Shown: positions 50,853 through 59,476 of the stretch, piece after piece
Layout of the letters: every line of letters starts with the position of its first letter
How positions within the stretch are numbered: the stretch's first letter is position 1
Assembly: GCA_023439185.1 (NCBI GenBank)
Contig: JAEXOR010000052.1
Location: 62,001-126,000 of the forward strand
From: Bacillota bacterium
GTDB taxonomy: Bacteria > Bacillota > Desulfotomaculia > Desulfotomaculales > Desulfallaceae
DNA length: 64,000 bases
Reading direction: 5' to 3'
Program-made: the position numbers and the translations under genes
Notes under the pieces: model-generated
Database searches by the model: none
What the model was told of the DNA's origin: nothing
Seen by the model: the letters and a program-made list of their open reading frames with translations, nothing else

Positions 50853-51351
50853 ACCTTCTGTTCCGGTGATATCGGTGGTGGGCTGGGCCAACTCCGGCAA
50901 AACCACCTTTCTGGAAAAACTGGTGACGGAGCTTAAACAGCGGGGCTGCCGGGTGGGAGTCATCAAACACCATCACCACGGCACATTTGAAATGGATCAA
51001 CCCGGCAAGGATACCTGGCGCATGGCCAGGGCGGGCGCCGTTTGCACCGCTATTTCCGGGCCGGGCAAGGTGGGCCTGGTGCTGGAAACCGAAACCGAGA
51101 TGCGGCCCGGAGAAATCGTCGCCCTGATGCCCGGGGTGGATATTGTGATTACCGAGGGGTACAAGCGGGAGAGCTTTCCCCAGATAGAGGTGCGCCGCGC
51201 CGTTTCCGGCGAAGAACGGCCTGCGGCCCGGGCCGATAAGTTGGCGGCCGTGGTGGGTGACAGGCTGTTCGCCGGTGAAGATGTGCCCTGTTTTGAATTC
51301 GGCGATGTCCGCGGCGTGGCGGATTTCATCCAGGCCAATTATTTGCGATAA
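50842..51351 (+). CDS. mobB: Molybdopterin-guanine dinucleotide biosynthesis protein MobB
   Basis: This 169-aa P-loop GTPase has VVGWANSGKTTFLEKLVTEL as Walker A, then RVGVIKHHHHGTFEMDQPGK and DIVITEGYKRESFPQIEVRR. MobB helps MobA attach GMP to the cofactor for bis-MGD enzymes, such as formate dehydrogenases. The TTG at 50842 overlaps the MOSC gene. mobA is not in the window. Confidence 0.93.
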   Translation: MSNRPSVPVISVVGWANSGKTTFLEKLVTELKQRGCRVGVIKHHHHGTFEMDQPGKDTWRMARAGAVCTAISGPGKVGLVLETETEMRPGEIVALMPGVDIVITEGYKRESFPQIEVRRAVSGEERPAARADKLAAVVGDRLFAGEDVPCFEFGDVRGVADFIQANYLR

Positions 51352-51403
51352 CCAATAAGAATCACCGTTTGACAGCAATGATAAACGGCGGTGTTTTTAA
51401 GTT

Positions 51404-52420
51404 GTGAAATATTTTCTGGATCTTTTAGCGCAACTGAAAAAAGGTGATATCGCTCCGGTGTACCTGTTTTACGGGCCCGAGAATTACTTGCGGGACCAGG
51501 CTGTGCGGCGGCTTCAGGAACACCTGCTGCCGACTGGCGCCGTGGAGTTCGATTATCACGTGCTGAACGGCGATACTGCTTCGGTGCAGGACATCCTTTC
51601 AGCCGCGGCATTCGCCCCTTTGATGGCCGCCCGGCGCCTGGTGGTGGTGCGGGACGCCGGCCTGTTTCAGGGAACCGAAAAAAAGCAGGCTGACGAAGGC
51701 GCTGTCCTGGATTACCTGGCGCAGCCCCGCGCCGAAACCTGCCTGGTGTTTGACACCGGCAAGGGAGTGGACAAGCGGCGTAAGCTGTACAAAGAGGCGG
51801 CCAGGGTGGGCTGCGCGGTGGAGTTCACCCGGCTGAAGCCTGCGGAACTGGTCAAGTGGCTGGCCAAACAGGCCGGGGAGGAAGGCTGCGCCTTGCAGCG
51901 GGAGGCCGCGGACGAACTGCTGTCCCGTTGCGGGCGGGACATGTATACTCTGTATAATGAAATAAAGAAACTTGCCTGTTACACCGGCTCCGGGAAAAGT
52001 ATCGGCCCGGGCACGGTGCGGGACATGGTGACCGCACGGGTGGACGAGAATATTTTCGAGGTGGTGGACGCTGCCGGGGAAAAAGACTGCCGGCGGGCGC
52101 TGTCCGGCATCCGCGGTCTGTTGCTGCAGAAACAACCGCCGCAGCAGATTATCGGCATGGTGGCCCGGCAGTTCAGGCTGATCCTGCAGGTGCGGGAACT
52201 GGCGGCCGGGGGTGGCACCCGGGAGCAGATCATCTCGGCCCTGAAAATGCATCCCTATGTCTACCAGAAGATTTACCGCCAGCGCCGGAACTTCGACCGG
52301 GCGCAGTTGGTGGGTATTATCAACCGGCTGAGCGAACTGGATTACGACATTAAAACCGGCCGGGCGGTATTTTACCCGGCCATGGAAACGCTAATCATAA
52401 AAATATGCGCCGGAAAATAA
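51404..52420 (+). CDS. holA: DNA polymerase III subunit delta
   Basis: This 338-aa HolA opens the sliding clamp in the clamp loader. The N-terminal part shows APVYLFYGPENYLRDQAVRR, then AAAFAPLMAARRLVVVRDAG, and the C-terminal domain has QPPQQIIGMVARQFRLILQV. The GTG at 51404 lacks a strong ribosome site. Its place between the competence genes and rpsT matches the Bacillus comEC-holA-rpsT order; a terminator follows. Confidence 0.93.
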   Translation: MKYFLDLLAQLKKGDIAPVYLFYGPENYLRDQAVRRLQEHLLPTGAVEFDYHVLNGDTASVQDILSAAAFAPLMAARRLVVVRDAGLFQGTEKKQADEGAVLDYLAQPRAETCLVFDTGKGVDKRRKLYKEAARVGCAVEFTRLKPAELVKWLAKQAGEEGCALQREAADELLSRCGRDMYTLYNEIKKLACYTGSGKSIGPGTVRDMVTARVDENIFEVVDAAGEKDCRRALSGIRGLLLQKQPPQQIIGMVARQFRLILQVRELAAGGGTREQIISALKMHPYVYQKIYRQRRNFDRAQLVGIINRLSELDYDIKTGRAVFYPAMETLIIKICAGK

Positions 52421-52436
52421 ACACCTTTAATGAACA

Positions 52437-52462
52437 AACCACCCGGCCAGGGTGGTTCTTTT
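52437..52462. terminator. Shared terminator of holA and rpsT
   Basis: AACCACCC / GGGTGGTT with a 5-nt loop is followed by CTTTTG, between convergent genes. Confidence 0.75.
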
Positions 52463-52474
52463 GTGTGCGTTTAA

Positions 52475-52747
52475 TTAACCTGCAATTTTGTTTTTGTTGA
52501 GAAACTTGGTCAGGCGGGATTTGGTCCGGGCGGCCTTATTTTTGTGGATTACGCCCTTGGTAACCGCCTTATCTATAATAACAAGCGCCCGGCGCAGTCT
52601 CACCTGGGCCTCTTCCATATTCTTACCGGTGATGGCTTCATGGAACCTGCGGACGGCTGTGCGTACGGTGGACTTGATTTGTCTGTTGCGCTCGGTCCTT
52701 TTTTCAATAATGCGCACCCGCTTGGCGGCAGACTTGATATTAGGCAT
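52475..52747 (-). CDS. rpsT: 30S ribosomal protein S20
   Basis: This 90-aa S20 protein is basic and helical, with PNIKSAAKRVRIIEKRTERN at the N-terminus and HKNKAARTKSRLTKFLNKNK at the C-terminus, as is standard for S20. It binds 16S rRNA early in assembly. It is transcribed opposite to its neighbours, from the promoter at 52775-52803, as in related genomes. The ATG at 52747 has GAGGAGGTGAG. Confidence 0.96.
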   Translation of the reverse strand: MPNIKSAAKRVRIIEKRTERNRQIKSTVRTAVRRFHEAITGKNMEEAQVRLRRALVIIDKAVTKGVIHKNKAARTKSRLTKFLNKNKIAG

Positions 52748-52774
52748 TTAATTCTCACCTCCTCAACAGGCTCA

Positions 52775-52803
52775 ATTTTACCATGTGCTGAAAAAAAATG
52801 CAA
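52775..52803 (-). promoter_or_regulatory. Promoter of rpsT
   Basis: On the minus strand TTGCAT (52803-52798), a 17-bp spacer and TAAAAT (52780-52775) lie about 30 bp before the start codon. Confidence 0.7.
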
Positions 52804-52876
52804 GCATCGCCCGTATAGGCGTAGTTTTTTTGGTTAATTCTAAATATAGATTTAATAAAAAGGGAGGTGAACTGAT

Positions 52877-53218
52877 TTGAATCAGTGGATTGGCTTAATT
52901 ATCCGGTTTGTTGTTTCGGCGCTGGTGTTGATCGTGGTGAGCTGGCTGGCGCCCGGTTTCGTTGTGCATGGCGGAATCGTGGGCGCGCTGATTGCCGCGG
53001 CTGTGATTGCCGTGCTCGGTTACCTGGCCGAGGCGCTGCTCGGTGACAGGATATCCCCGCAGAACAGAGGTATTGTCGGTTTTATCACTGCCGCCGTGGT
53101 AATTTATCTGGCTCAGTTTATTATCCCCAACCTGCTTAGCGTAAGCTTGATCGGGGCGCTAATCGCGGCATTCATAGTCGGCCTTATAGATGCTGTTGTT
53201 CCCACGGTACTGCGTTAA
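52877..53218 (+). CDS. Small holin-like (YvlD/phage-holin family) membrane protein
   Basis: This 113-aa integral membrane protein has three or four helices (LIIRFVVSALVLIVVSWLAP, then GGIVGALIAAAVIAVLGYLA and LIGALIAAFIVGLIDAV) of the type annotated as phage holin family 4 or YvlD. No phage genes are near, so it is a host protein, likely involved in envelope or sporulation. It lies where Bacillus has the spore protease gene gpr. The TTG at 52877 follows GGGAGGTGA. Confidence 0.8.
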   Translation: MNQWIGLIIRFVVSALVLIVVSWLAPGFVVHGGIVGALIAAAVIAVLGYLAEALLGDRISPQNRGIVGFITAAVVIYLAQFIIPNLLSVSLIGALIAAFIVGLIDAVVPTVLR

Positions 53219-53233
53219 AAAGAAGGAACCATG

Positions 53234-53276
53234 ACCCCGCCGGTTTTTTACTCTTATCCGGCGGGGTTCTTCTTTT
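53234..53276 (+). terminator. Terminator before spoIIP
   Basis: ACCCCGCCGG pairs with CCGGCGGGGT around a 14-nt T-rich loop and is followed by TCTTCTTTT. Confidence 0.75.
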
Positions 53277-53333
53277 ATTAATAAAAATCCCGCCCGGCAC
53301 ATAAGATTAAACATGTCCAACCGGAGGGGTGCT

Positions 53334-54443
53334 ATGTATACCGCATATTATTACAATTATCGCCGCAACAAATTACGCCGGCTGGTTTGGTCGGCGGTGG
53401 CTGTGTTTTTTTTACTGGGTATGCTGTTCAGGTTTATATCGTACCTGGTTGACGCTGATCCAAAGACAGGGCCGGGAAAACATTTATTGGTTAGTTCCAT
53501 AATCAGTTTGAGTGACAGCCGTCCCCTGGGCATTTTACAGGCCGGGGTGCCCTTGCTGGCCTGGGCGGGAGAGGAGGCGGAAAGCCCGCTCCCCATAGTA
53601 TCTCCGGGTGAAACCGTAAAGCCGCTGCTGGGTCTGTTTATACCGGACAGGCAGCAGCCGCTGCGCATATTACAATCGCAGATGCCCTTTCTGGACGCCG
53701 GTGATGCTTTTGAGCCGGAGTCGGTGCCCGTAATCGCGCAGGAACTCCCGGTGGAGCTTCCTCACGATGAAGGGAACGAAGAGGAGGAAGAGGCTGCCGT
53801 CCTTTCGGAAGAAGCCCTGGTGGGCGTGTATTTTACCCATACCGGTGAAACATACGCGCTGACGGACGGAACGGAACGGCTGCAGGGCAAAAGGGGCGGC
53901 GTGGTAAAAGTGGGCGCGGCCCTGCAGCAGGAACTGCAGGAAAAATACGGTATCCGGGTGGCCTACTCGGATACTGTTAATGATACCAAATACGCTGATT
54001 CATATGTCCGGTCCCAGGAAACTTTAACCGAACTCCTGGAGAATAATCCCTCACTCCGGGTGGTGCTGGACATCCACCGGGACGCCGGTAAGTCCAGGGA
54101 AAACAGCCTGGTCACCGTACACGGGGAGGCGGCTGCGCCTGTGCTGATTGTGGTTGGCTCCGATGCCAGGTCTCCTTTCCCCAACTGGCGGGAAAACTAT
54201 AATTTGGCCCGGGAATTGGCCGCTGAAATTGATAAACAACACCCGGGACTGTGTTTGGGCGTTAAGATCCTGAATGGCCGTTACAACCAGTTTCTGCATC
54301 CGGGCGCCATTTTACTGGAGGTGGGCAGCGTCCAAAATTCCACCGCGGAGGCCGTGCGTTCGGGCCGCCTGCTGGCCGGCCCGGTGGCGGAAATAATTAA
54401 ACGCAAGGTTTCTGACGGACCATCAACCGCGGATTCGCATTAG
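53334..54443 (+). CDS. spoIIP: Stage II sporulation protein P
   Basis: This 369-aa membrane-anchored amidase/endopeptidase is needed for engulfment. An N-terminal helix (LVWSAVAVFFLLGMLFRFIS) leads to a variable linker with an acidic run (EGNEEEEEAAVL) and the catalytic domain (VGVYFTHTGETYALTDG, then LRVVLDIHRDAGK and GAILLEVGSVQNSTAEAVRS). The histidine and glutamate of the zinc-type site are visible. The ATG at 53334 follows GGAGGGG. It would work with SpoIID and SpoIIM encoded elsewhere. Confidence 0.94.
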   Translation: MYTAYYYNYRRNKLRRLVWSAVAVFFLLGMLFRFISYLVDADPKTGPGKHLLVSSIISLSDSRPLGILQAGVPLLAWAGEEAESPLPIVSPGETVKPLLGLFIPDRQQPLRILQSQMPFLDAGDAFEPESVPVIAQELPVELPHDEGNEEEEEAAVLSEEALVGVYFTHTGETYALTDGTERLQGKRGGVVKVGAALQQELQEKYGIRVAYSDTVNDTKYADSYVRSQETLTELLENNPSLRVVLDIHRDAGKSRENSLVTVHGEAAAPVLIVVGSDARSPFPNWRENYNLARELAAEIDKQHPGLCLGVKILNGRYNQFLHPGAILLEVGSVQNSTAEAVRSGRLLAGPVAEIIKRKVSDGPSTADSH

Positions 54444-54520
54444 CTGGTATTCGGATTACCCGGTTAAACAAACGGCAATAATAAAAACAGTAGCATGGCA
54501 ATTAAACCGGGTGATTGGTG

Positions 54521-54925
54521 ATGATTGGTTTGACGAATAAATTAGCGGTAGCCTGCCTGGGTATTTTCCTGGGTCTGATATTTTTCGGGGTCAGTGTTTC
54601 ACTGACCCACTTCAACCGGTTGGTTGATCCCAGGCATCCGCTGCAGATGCTGGAATGGCAAACGGAGGAACAGGGACAGCGGGGTATCAGCCTGCTGGGC
54701 GAAAAACTGTCGTTGCGTTTTGATTGGGAGCAGGCGCACCGGTTGGTGCGGCAGGCCGGTGATAAAGCACAGCCGGTGATGTATGAATTGCGCGGGCATA
54801 CCGACGCATTAAAGCATGAAATAAGCGCCGGCCATTGGCCGGAGAAAGGGTTAAGCGCCGCCCAAGAAGCCCGGCAGTTGATGCTGGACTATATGGAGCG
54901 GATTAAAAGATGGCTGCATGAATAA
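54521..54925 (+). CDS. YqxA-like membrane protein
   Basis: This 134-aa protein has one N-terminal helix (KLAVACLGIFLGLIFFGVSV) and a charged extracytoplasmic part. It lies between spoIIP and lepA, exactly where Bacillus subtilis has yqxA (DUF3679), so it is probably the functional counterpart. Sequence similarity to YqxA cannot be tested here. The ATG at 54521 follows GGGTGAT; alternative TTG (54515) and GTG (54518) starts are adjacent. Function is unknown, possibly sporulation-related. Confidence 0.65.
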   Translation: MIGLTNKLAVACLGIFLGLIFFGVSVSLTHFNRLVDPRHPLQMLEWQTEEQGQRGISLLGEKLSLRFDWEQAHRLVRQAGDKAQPVMYELRGHTDALKHEISAGHWPEKGLSAAQEARQLMLDYMERIKRWLHE

Positions 54926-54933
54926 GTTCCTCC

Positions 54934-54958
54934 GGGCGCCCGCAAGGGGCGCCCCTAC
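54934..54958. repeat. Intergenic GC-rich repeat, second identical copy
   Basis: Identical over 25 nt to 45337-45361. It is placed just after the YqxA-like gene and is followed by TTTTGCTTTT, so it could also stop transcription. Confidence 0.85.
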
Positions 54959-54985
54959 TTTTGCTTTTCATGTTCCCCCGGCAAA

Positions 54986-54994
54986 TGCTATAAT
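54986..54994 (+). promoter_or_regulatory. Extended -10 promoter of lepA
   Basis: TGCTATAAT (TGN plus a perfect -10) lies 48 bp before the lepA start. A weak TTTTCA lies 18 bp upstream of the -10. Confidence 0.5.
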
Positions 54995-55041
54995 ATGTTG
55001 TATGTTTTAACTGTCTAAACAAGAGGGAGAGAAACTTTTCG

Positions 55042-56850
55042 GTGGAGAGAGACCAGGAGCGCATCAGAAATTTCTGCATTATAGCCCACATCGACCACGG
55101 CAAATCCACCCTGGCGGACAGGCTGCTGGAGATTACCGGGGCCCTGTCCCAGAGGCAGATGACCGAACAGGTGCTGGACCAGATGGACCTGGAACGGGAG
55201 CGGGGTATCACCATTAAGCTGCAGGCCGTGCGGCTTAATTACCGGTCCCGGGACGGCCGGGAGTACGTGCTGAATTTGATTGACACTCCGGGCCATGTGG
55301 ATTTTACCTATGAAGTGTCCCGCAGCCTGGCGGCCTGTGAAGGGGCGCTGCTGGTGGTGGACGCGGCCCAGGGGATTGAAGCCCAGACCCTGGCCAATGT
55401 TTATATGGCCATTGACCACGACTTGGAAGTAATTCCGGTGATTAATAAAATTGACCTGCCGGCCGCCGAGCCCGAGCGGGTGCGGCAGGAAATTGAGGAC
55501 GTCATCGGCCTTGACGCCTCCGAAGCCATATCTGCGTCGGCCAAAACCGGCGCTGGGGTGGAGGAGATCCTGGAACAGATCGTGCAGCGCGTCCCGCCGC
55601 CCGGCGGCGACGAGTCAGCTCCGCTGCAGGCGCTGATCTTCGACTCCCATTACGATCCTTACAAGGGCGTGATTGCCTATATCCGGGTGGTGCATGGCTG
55701 CATTGCCAAGGGGATGCAGATTAGAATGATGGCCACCGGCAAAGAGTTCGAGGTTAACGAAGTGGGCGTGTTCAGACCCGGTCCGGTGGTGGTGGACGGT
55801 CTAAAAGCCGGGGAAGTGGGATTTTTGGCGGCCAGCATGAAAAATGTGAAAGATACCCGGGTGGGTGACACCATCACAGACGCCGCCCGGCCCGCCGCCG
55901 CCCCGTTGCCTGGTTACCGCCAGATCAAGCCCATGGTTTATTGCGGTTTGTATCCGGTGGAATCCGCGGAGTACGAGGACCTGCGGGACGCCTTGGACAA
56001 GCTGAAGCTGAACGACGCCTCCCTGATCTACGATCCCGAAACATCCGAGGCCCTGGGATTCGGGTTTCGCTGCGGTTTCCTGGGGCTGCTGCACATGGAG
56101 ATCATTCAGGAAAGGCTGGAGCGGGAGTACGGGCTAAACCTGATCACCACCGCTCCCAGCGTGGTTTATAAGGTGAATACCGTAGACGGCGAAGTGATTG
56201 AAATAGACAACCCCAGTAAAATGCCGGTCAGCGGCGTTATAGAATCGGTTGAGGAACCAATTGTGTCGGCCACCGTAATGGTGCCCCAGGATTTTGTGGG
56301 AGCGGTGATGGAATTGTGCCAGGACCGCCGGGGCACATACAAGGACATGGTTTACATGGGTACCAGCAGGGTAATGCTCAAGTACGACCTGCCCCTGAGC
56401 GAAATTATCTATGACTTTTTCGACCAACTTAAATCCCGTACCCGCGGTTATGCGTCCCTTGACTACGAAGTGGCGGGTTACCGGGAAGCCAACCTGGTTA
56501 AGATGGATATCATGGTCAACGGCGAGCCGCTGGACGCCTTGAGCGTTATCGTGCACCAGGAAAAGTCTTATTACCGCGGCCGGGCCCTGGTGGAAAAGCT
56601 GCGGGGGTTGATTCCCCGCCAGATGTTTGAGATACCGATCCAGGCCGCCATTGGCAACCGGATCATCGCCCGGGAAACCATCCGGGCCCGCCGCAAGGAT
56701 GTGCTGGCCAAGTGCTACGGCGGCGATATCACCCGCAAGCGCAAGCTGCTGGAAAAACAAAAGGAAGGCAAAAAGCGCATGAAGCAGGTGGGCAATGTGG
56801 AGATCCCCCAGGAAGCCTTCATGGCGGTACTGAACATCCGCGAAGAATAA
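55042..56850 (+). CDS. lepA: Elongation factor 4 (LepA)
   Basis: This 602-aa translational GTPase acts in back-translocation or ribosome recovery. G1 is AHIDHGKSTLADRLLE, switch II is IDTPGHVDFTYEVSRSL, and G4 is NKIDLP. The C-terminal domain specific to LepA ends in the basic stretch KCYGGDITRKRKLLEKQKEG. The GTG at 55042 follows AGAGGGAGAG. A 77-aa gene and hemW follow closely. Confidence 0.97.
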   Translation: MERDQERIRNFCIIAHIDHGKSTLADRLLEITGALSQRQMTEQVLDQMDLERERGITIKLQAVRLNYRSRDGREYVLNLIDTPGHVDFTYEVSRSLAACEGALLVVDAAQGIEAQTLANVYMAIDHDLEVIPVINKIDLPAAEPERVRQEIEDVIGLDASEAISASAKTGAGVEEILEQIVQRVPPPGGDESAPLQALIFDSHYDPYKGVIAYIRVVHGCIAKGMQIRMMATGKEFEVNEVGVFRPGPVVVDGLKAGEVGFLAASMKNVKDTRVGDTITDAARPAAAPLPGYRQIKPMVYCGLYPVESAEYEDLRDALDKLKLNDASLIYDPETSEALGFGFRCGFLGLLHMEIIQERLEREYGLNLITTAPSVVYKVNTVDGEVIEIDNPSKMPVSGVIESVEEPIVSATVMVPQDFVGAVMELCQDRRGTYKDMVYMGTSRVMLKYDLPLSEIIYDFFDQLKSRTRGYASLDYEVAGYREANLVKMDIMVNGEPLDALSVIVHQEKSYYRGRALVEKLRGLIPRQMFEIPIQAAIGNRIIARETIRARRKDVLAKCYGGDITRKRKLLEKQKEGKKRMKQVGNVEIPQEAFMAVLNIREE

Positions 56851-56888
56851 TTTAAGTTGTGCAAATCCCGAAAGGAAGAGGTGTGGAT

Positions 56889-57122
56889 ATGAGCTGTTAT
56901 TTACGCCACTTGGGCGGAGTAATGCAAAAGGCGGGCGTCACCCCCGCCACCAAGGAAGAAAGACGCCGGGTGGACCGGGCGGTGCGGGAAATAGTTGGTA
57001 TTGCAGACGCCAAGTGCCCGGAAGTTTGGAAAGAGGTAAAAAAACAGCTTCAGGAGCCTGAGGGCGAGGAAAAGCTGGTCGCGCGCCTGCGCGAAAAAAT
57101 CGGTGCCGCAGGCAATGCCTGA
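56889..57122 (+). CDS. Small helical protein between lepA and hemW, unknown function
   Basis: This 77-aa charged protein is predicted mostly helical (GGVMQKAGVTPATKEERRRV, then CPEVWKEVKKQLQEPEGEEK). I do not recognise a family. The ATG at 56889 follows GGAAGAGG, and the gene overlaps hemW by 8 bp, so it is in the same transcript. No membrane segment or motif was seen. It is probably lineage-specific. Confidence 0.7.
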   Translation: MSCYLRHLGGVMQKAGVTPATKEERRRVDRAVREIVGIADAKCPEVWKEVKKQLQEPEGEEKLVARLREKIGAAGNA

Positions 57123-58299
57123 AGAAACGCTGTTTTTCACGGCAAAGCTTCCGTCTTCACTCTATATTCACGTTCCCTTTTGCGTCCGCAAATGCCTGTA
57201 TTGTGATTTTATATCCTACCCTTATAGTGCCCCTGATGAACGTGGCTACCTGGCCGGTTTGAAACGGGAAATGGCATTGTGGAAACAAAAAACGGCCGGT
57301 AAACGGTGGACAATGTCCACCGTTTTTATCGGCGGCGGTACGCCCACCTGCTTATCACCCGGCGGGTTGGGGGAAATAATAGCTAATGTGGGGGAGCATT
57401 TTAACCTGTCCCCCGATGTGGAATTTACGGTGGAGGCCAACCCCGGCACTGTGGATCGGACCGTTCTGGCCATGCTGCGCCGCGGCGGAGTCAACCGGCT
57501 CAGTCTGGGCGCCCAGGCTTGTTGCTCCAAAACGCTGCGCACCCTGGGGCGCATCCATTCGCACCGGCAGACGGTGGACGCGGTGCGGCAGGCCCGGGAA
57601 GCCGGCTTCGACAACATCAGCCTTGATTTAATTTTCGGAGTGCCGGGCCAAACCCTGGATGAATGGCTTGGCTGCCTGGAACAGATCATGGCCCTGCGGC
57701 CCGAACATATTTCCGCTTACGGTTTGCAGCTGGAAACAGGCACCCCGCTTTGCGCCATGGTAGAAGAAGGTACTTTGCGGCCCTGTGATGAGGATCTGCA
57801 GGCAGATATGTATTATGCGGCCATAGACACGCTGCAGGGCGCCGGCTACCGGCATTATGAGCTCTCCAATTTCGCGCGTCCGGGCCGGGAGTGCAGGCAC
57901 AACCTGGTCTACTGGCATAACGGCGTTTACCTGGGTCTGGGCCCGGCGGCTCACTCCCGGTTGGGTATGCGGCGCACAGCCAACGAAGAAGGGCTGGACG
58001 GTTACCAGGCTGCGCTGGCCGGCGGCCTTTTGCCGGTGAGCAGTAGCGAAGCGCTCAGTAAGCGGGACGACATTTTTGAAACGGTATTCCTGGGGCTGCG
58101 GCTGATGACGGGGCTGGACCTGGAAAGCTTTCGGACGCGGTTCGGCGTTTCGCTGGACCGGGTGTACCCCGGCGTGGCGGCGCGGTTAACCGGGCAGGGC
58201 CTTTTGGAAACTCATGGCGGATATTTGCGCCTGACCCGGCGCGGGCTGGCGGTGGCCAATATGGTCATGGCCGAGTTTGTACCGGTTACAAATTCTTGA
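57115..58299 (+). CDS. hemW: Heme chaperone HemW (radical SAM)
   Basis: This 394-aa HemN-like protein has the 4Fe-4S ligands Cys23, Cys27 and Cys30 in CVRKCLYCDF (CxxxCxxC). GGGTPTCLSPGGLGEII follows, and GFDNISLDLIFGVPGQTLDE is characteristic of HemW rather than coproporphyrinogen oxidase. It inserts heme into target proteins. The ATG at 57115 overlaps the preceding gene; a GTG at 57103 is an alternative. The lepA-hemW-hrcA order matches Bacillus. Confidence 0.93.
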   Translation: MPEETLFFTAKLPSSLYIHVPFCVRKCLYCDFISYPYSAPDERGYLAGLKREMALWKQKTAGKRWTMSTVFIGGGTPTCLSPGGLGEIIANVGEHFNLSPDVEFTVEANPGTVDRTVLAMLRRGGVNRLSLGAQACCSKTLRTLGRIHSHRQTVDAVRQAREAGFDNISLDLIFGVPGQTLDEWLGCLEQIMALRPEHISAYGLQLETGTPLCAMVEEGTLRPCDEDLQADMYYAAIDTLQGAGYRHYELSNFARPGRECRHNLVYWHNGVYLGLGPAAHSRLGMRRTANEEGLDGYQAALAGGLLPVSSSEALSKRDDIFETVFLGLRLMTGLDLESFRTRFGVSLDRVYPGVAARLTGQGLLETHGGYLRLTRRGLAVANMVMAEFVPVTNS

Positions 58300-58324
58300 C
58301 AAACGGATCTAACGGTGCTATGTT
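58296..58324 (+). promoter_or_regulatory. Promoter of the hrcA operon
   Basis: TTGACA (58296-58301), a 17-bp spacer and TATGTT (58319-58324) are a good vegetative promoter. It overlaps the hemW stop codon, and the CIRCE operator lies at about +7. Confidence 0.88.
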
Positions 58325-58336
58325 TTTAAGTAGGTG

Positions 58337-58363
58337 TTAGCACTCAATATAATAGAGTGCTAA
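58337..58363 (+). promoter_or_regulatory. CIRCE operator
   Basis: TTAGCACTC, nine bases, GAGTGCTAA is a perfect match to the CIRCE consensus. It is the binding site of HrcA, encoded 15 bp downstream, so the heat-shock operon is autoregulated. Confidence 0.98.
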
Positions 58364-58378
58364 CAAGGGGGTGTTGCA

Positions 58379-59422
58379 ATGCTGGACGCCAGAAAAAAGA
58401 ATGTATTATTGGCTATTGTGCAGGATTATATTGCCACTGCCGAACCGGTGGGCTCGCGCACCATTGCCAGGAAATACAAGCTAGGCGTCAGCCCCGCCAC
58501 CATCCGCAACGAAATGGCCGATCTGGAGGAAATGGGTTTTATTGAACAACCGCATACTTCCGCCGGACGCGTCCCGTCGGACAGGGGTTACCGCTATTAC
58601 GTGGATCACCTGATGAAGCATGAAGAGCTGACGGAGGATGAAGAAAAACTGGTCTTAAACAGCTACCTCACCAAGATGCAGGACGTCGGCGAGGTGCTGC
58701 GGGGCACCGGTAATTTACTTTCCCAGATCACCAATTACACGGCGGTGGTGGTGACCACTCATTACGGCAAAGGCCGGTTCAAACATATTCAAATAATTCA
58801 CATGGGACCGGGCCAGGCCATGGTGGTTTTGGTCAGCGATTCAGGCGCCGTGCAGCACCGCATTATTGACATCCCCGACAGCATCGGCTCCGAAGACTTA
58901 GATACAATTTCCAAGGTTTTAAATCACAAATTGCAGGGCAAGTCTATTAAAAACATCCGCATGACGCTGATTAAAGAAATCTATCTCGAACTGGCCAGGC
59001 AGAAACAGGTGCTGAACATGGCCATGGACTTAATCCGGGAAAGCCTGACTGTGGACACCGGAGAAAAGGTGTACCTGGGCGGAATATTTAACATTTTAAA
59101 CCAGCCTGAATTTCATAATGTGGAAAAAGTCAAAACCCTGCTTAGTTTGCTGGAGCAGGAAAAGGAATTGTCGGATATTATTGAAGGCGTTTTTGATTCC
59201 CACGGTGTGACCGTGCGCATTGGAGAAGAGTTGGAAAACGAGCGCATCAGGGACTGCAGTATGGTGATGGCCAGTTACGATATGGACGGGAAGCCGGTGG
59301 GCGGCATCGGGCTGCTGGGGCCCACCAGAATGGACTATGCCAGGGCCTATGCGGTGGTGGATTATATCACCAGCAACCTGTCGTTGGTGATGGAAAGATT
59401 ATTACGCGGCCGGGGCAAGTAA
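58379..59422 (+). CDS. hrcA: Heat-inducible transcription repressor HrcA
   Basis: This 347-aa repressor has an N-terminal winged helix (VLLAIVQDYIATAEPVGSRT, then VSPATIRNEMADLEEMGFIE and HTSAGRVPSDRGYRYYVD) and a dimerisation/GAF-like core ending GGIGLLGPTRMDYARAYAVV. It represses this operon through the CIRCE element when GroEL is free. The ATG at 58379 follows GGGGGTG. grpE follows after 54 bp. Confidence 0.97.
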   Translation: MLDARKKNVLLAIVQDYIATAEPVGSRTIARKYKLGVSPATIRNEMADLEEMGFIEQPHTSAGRVPSDRGYRYYVDHLMKHEELTEDEEKLVLNSYLTKMQDVGEVLRGTGNLLSQITNYTAVVVTTHYGKGRFKHIQIIHMGPGQAMVVLVSDSGAVQHRIIDIPDSIGSEDLDTISKVLNHKLQGKSIKNIRMTLIKEIYLELARQKQVLNMAMDLIRESLTVDTGEKVYLGGIFNILNQPEFHNVEKVKTLLSLLEQEKELSDIIEGVFDSHGVTVRIGEELENERIRDCSMVMASYDMDGKPVGGIGLLGPTRMDYARAYAVVDYITSNLSLVMERLLRGRGK

Positions 59423-59476
59423 GGGGCCAGTTGGCATACCGGCGGCTTTGAACAGCGGGAACGGGGGTGACTACCA

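Noticed and set aside
52877..53218. Holin-like gene as part of a prophage
   Set aside because: No other phage gene is near and the gene sits in a conserved housekeeping/sporulation block.
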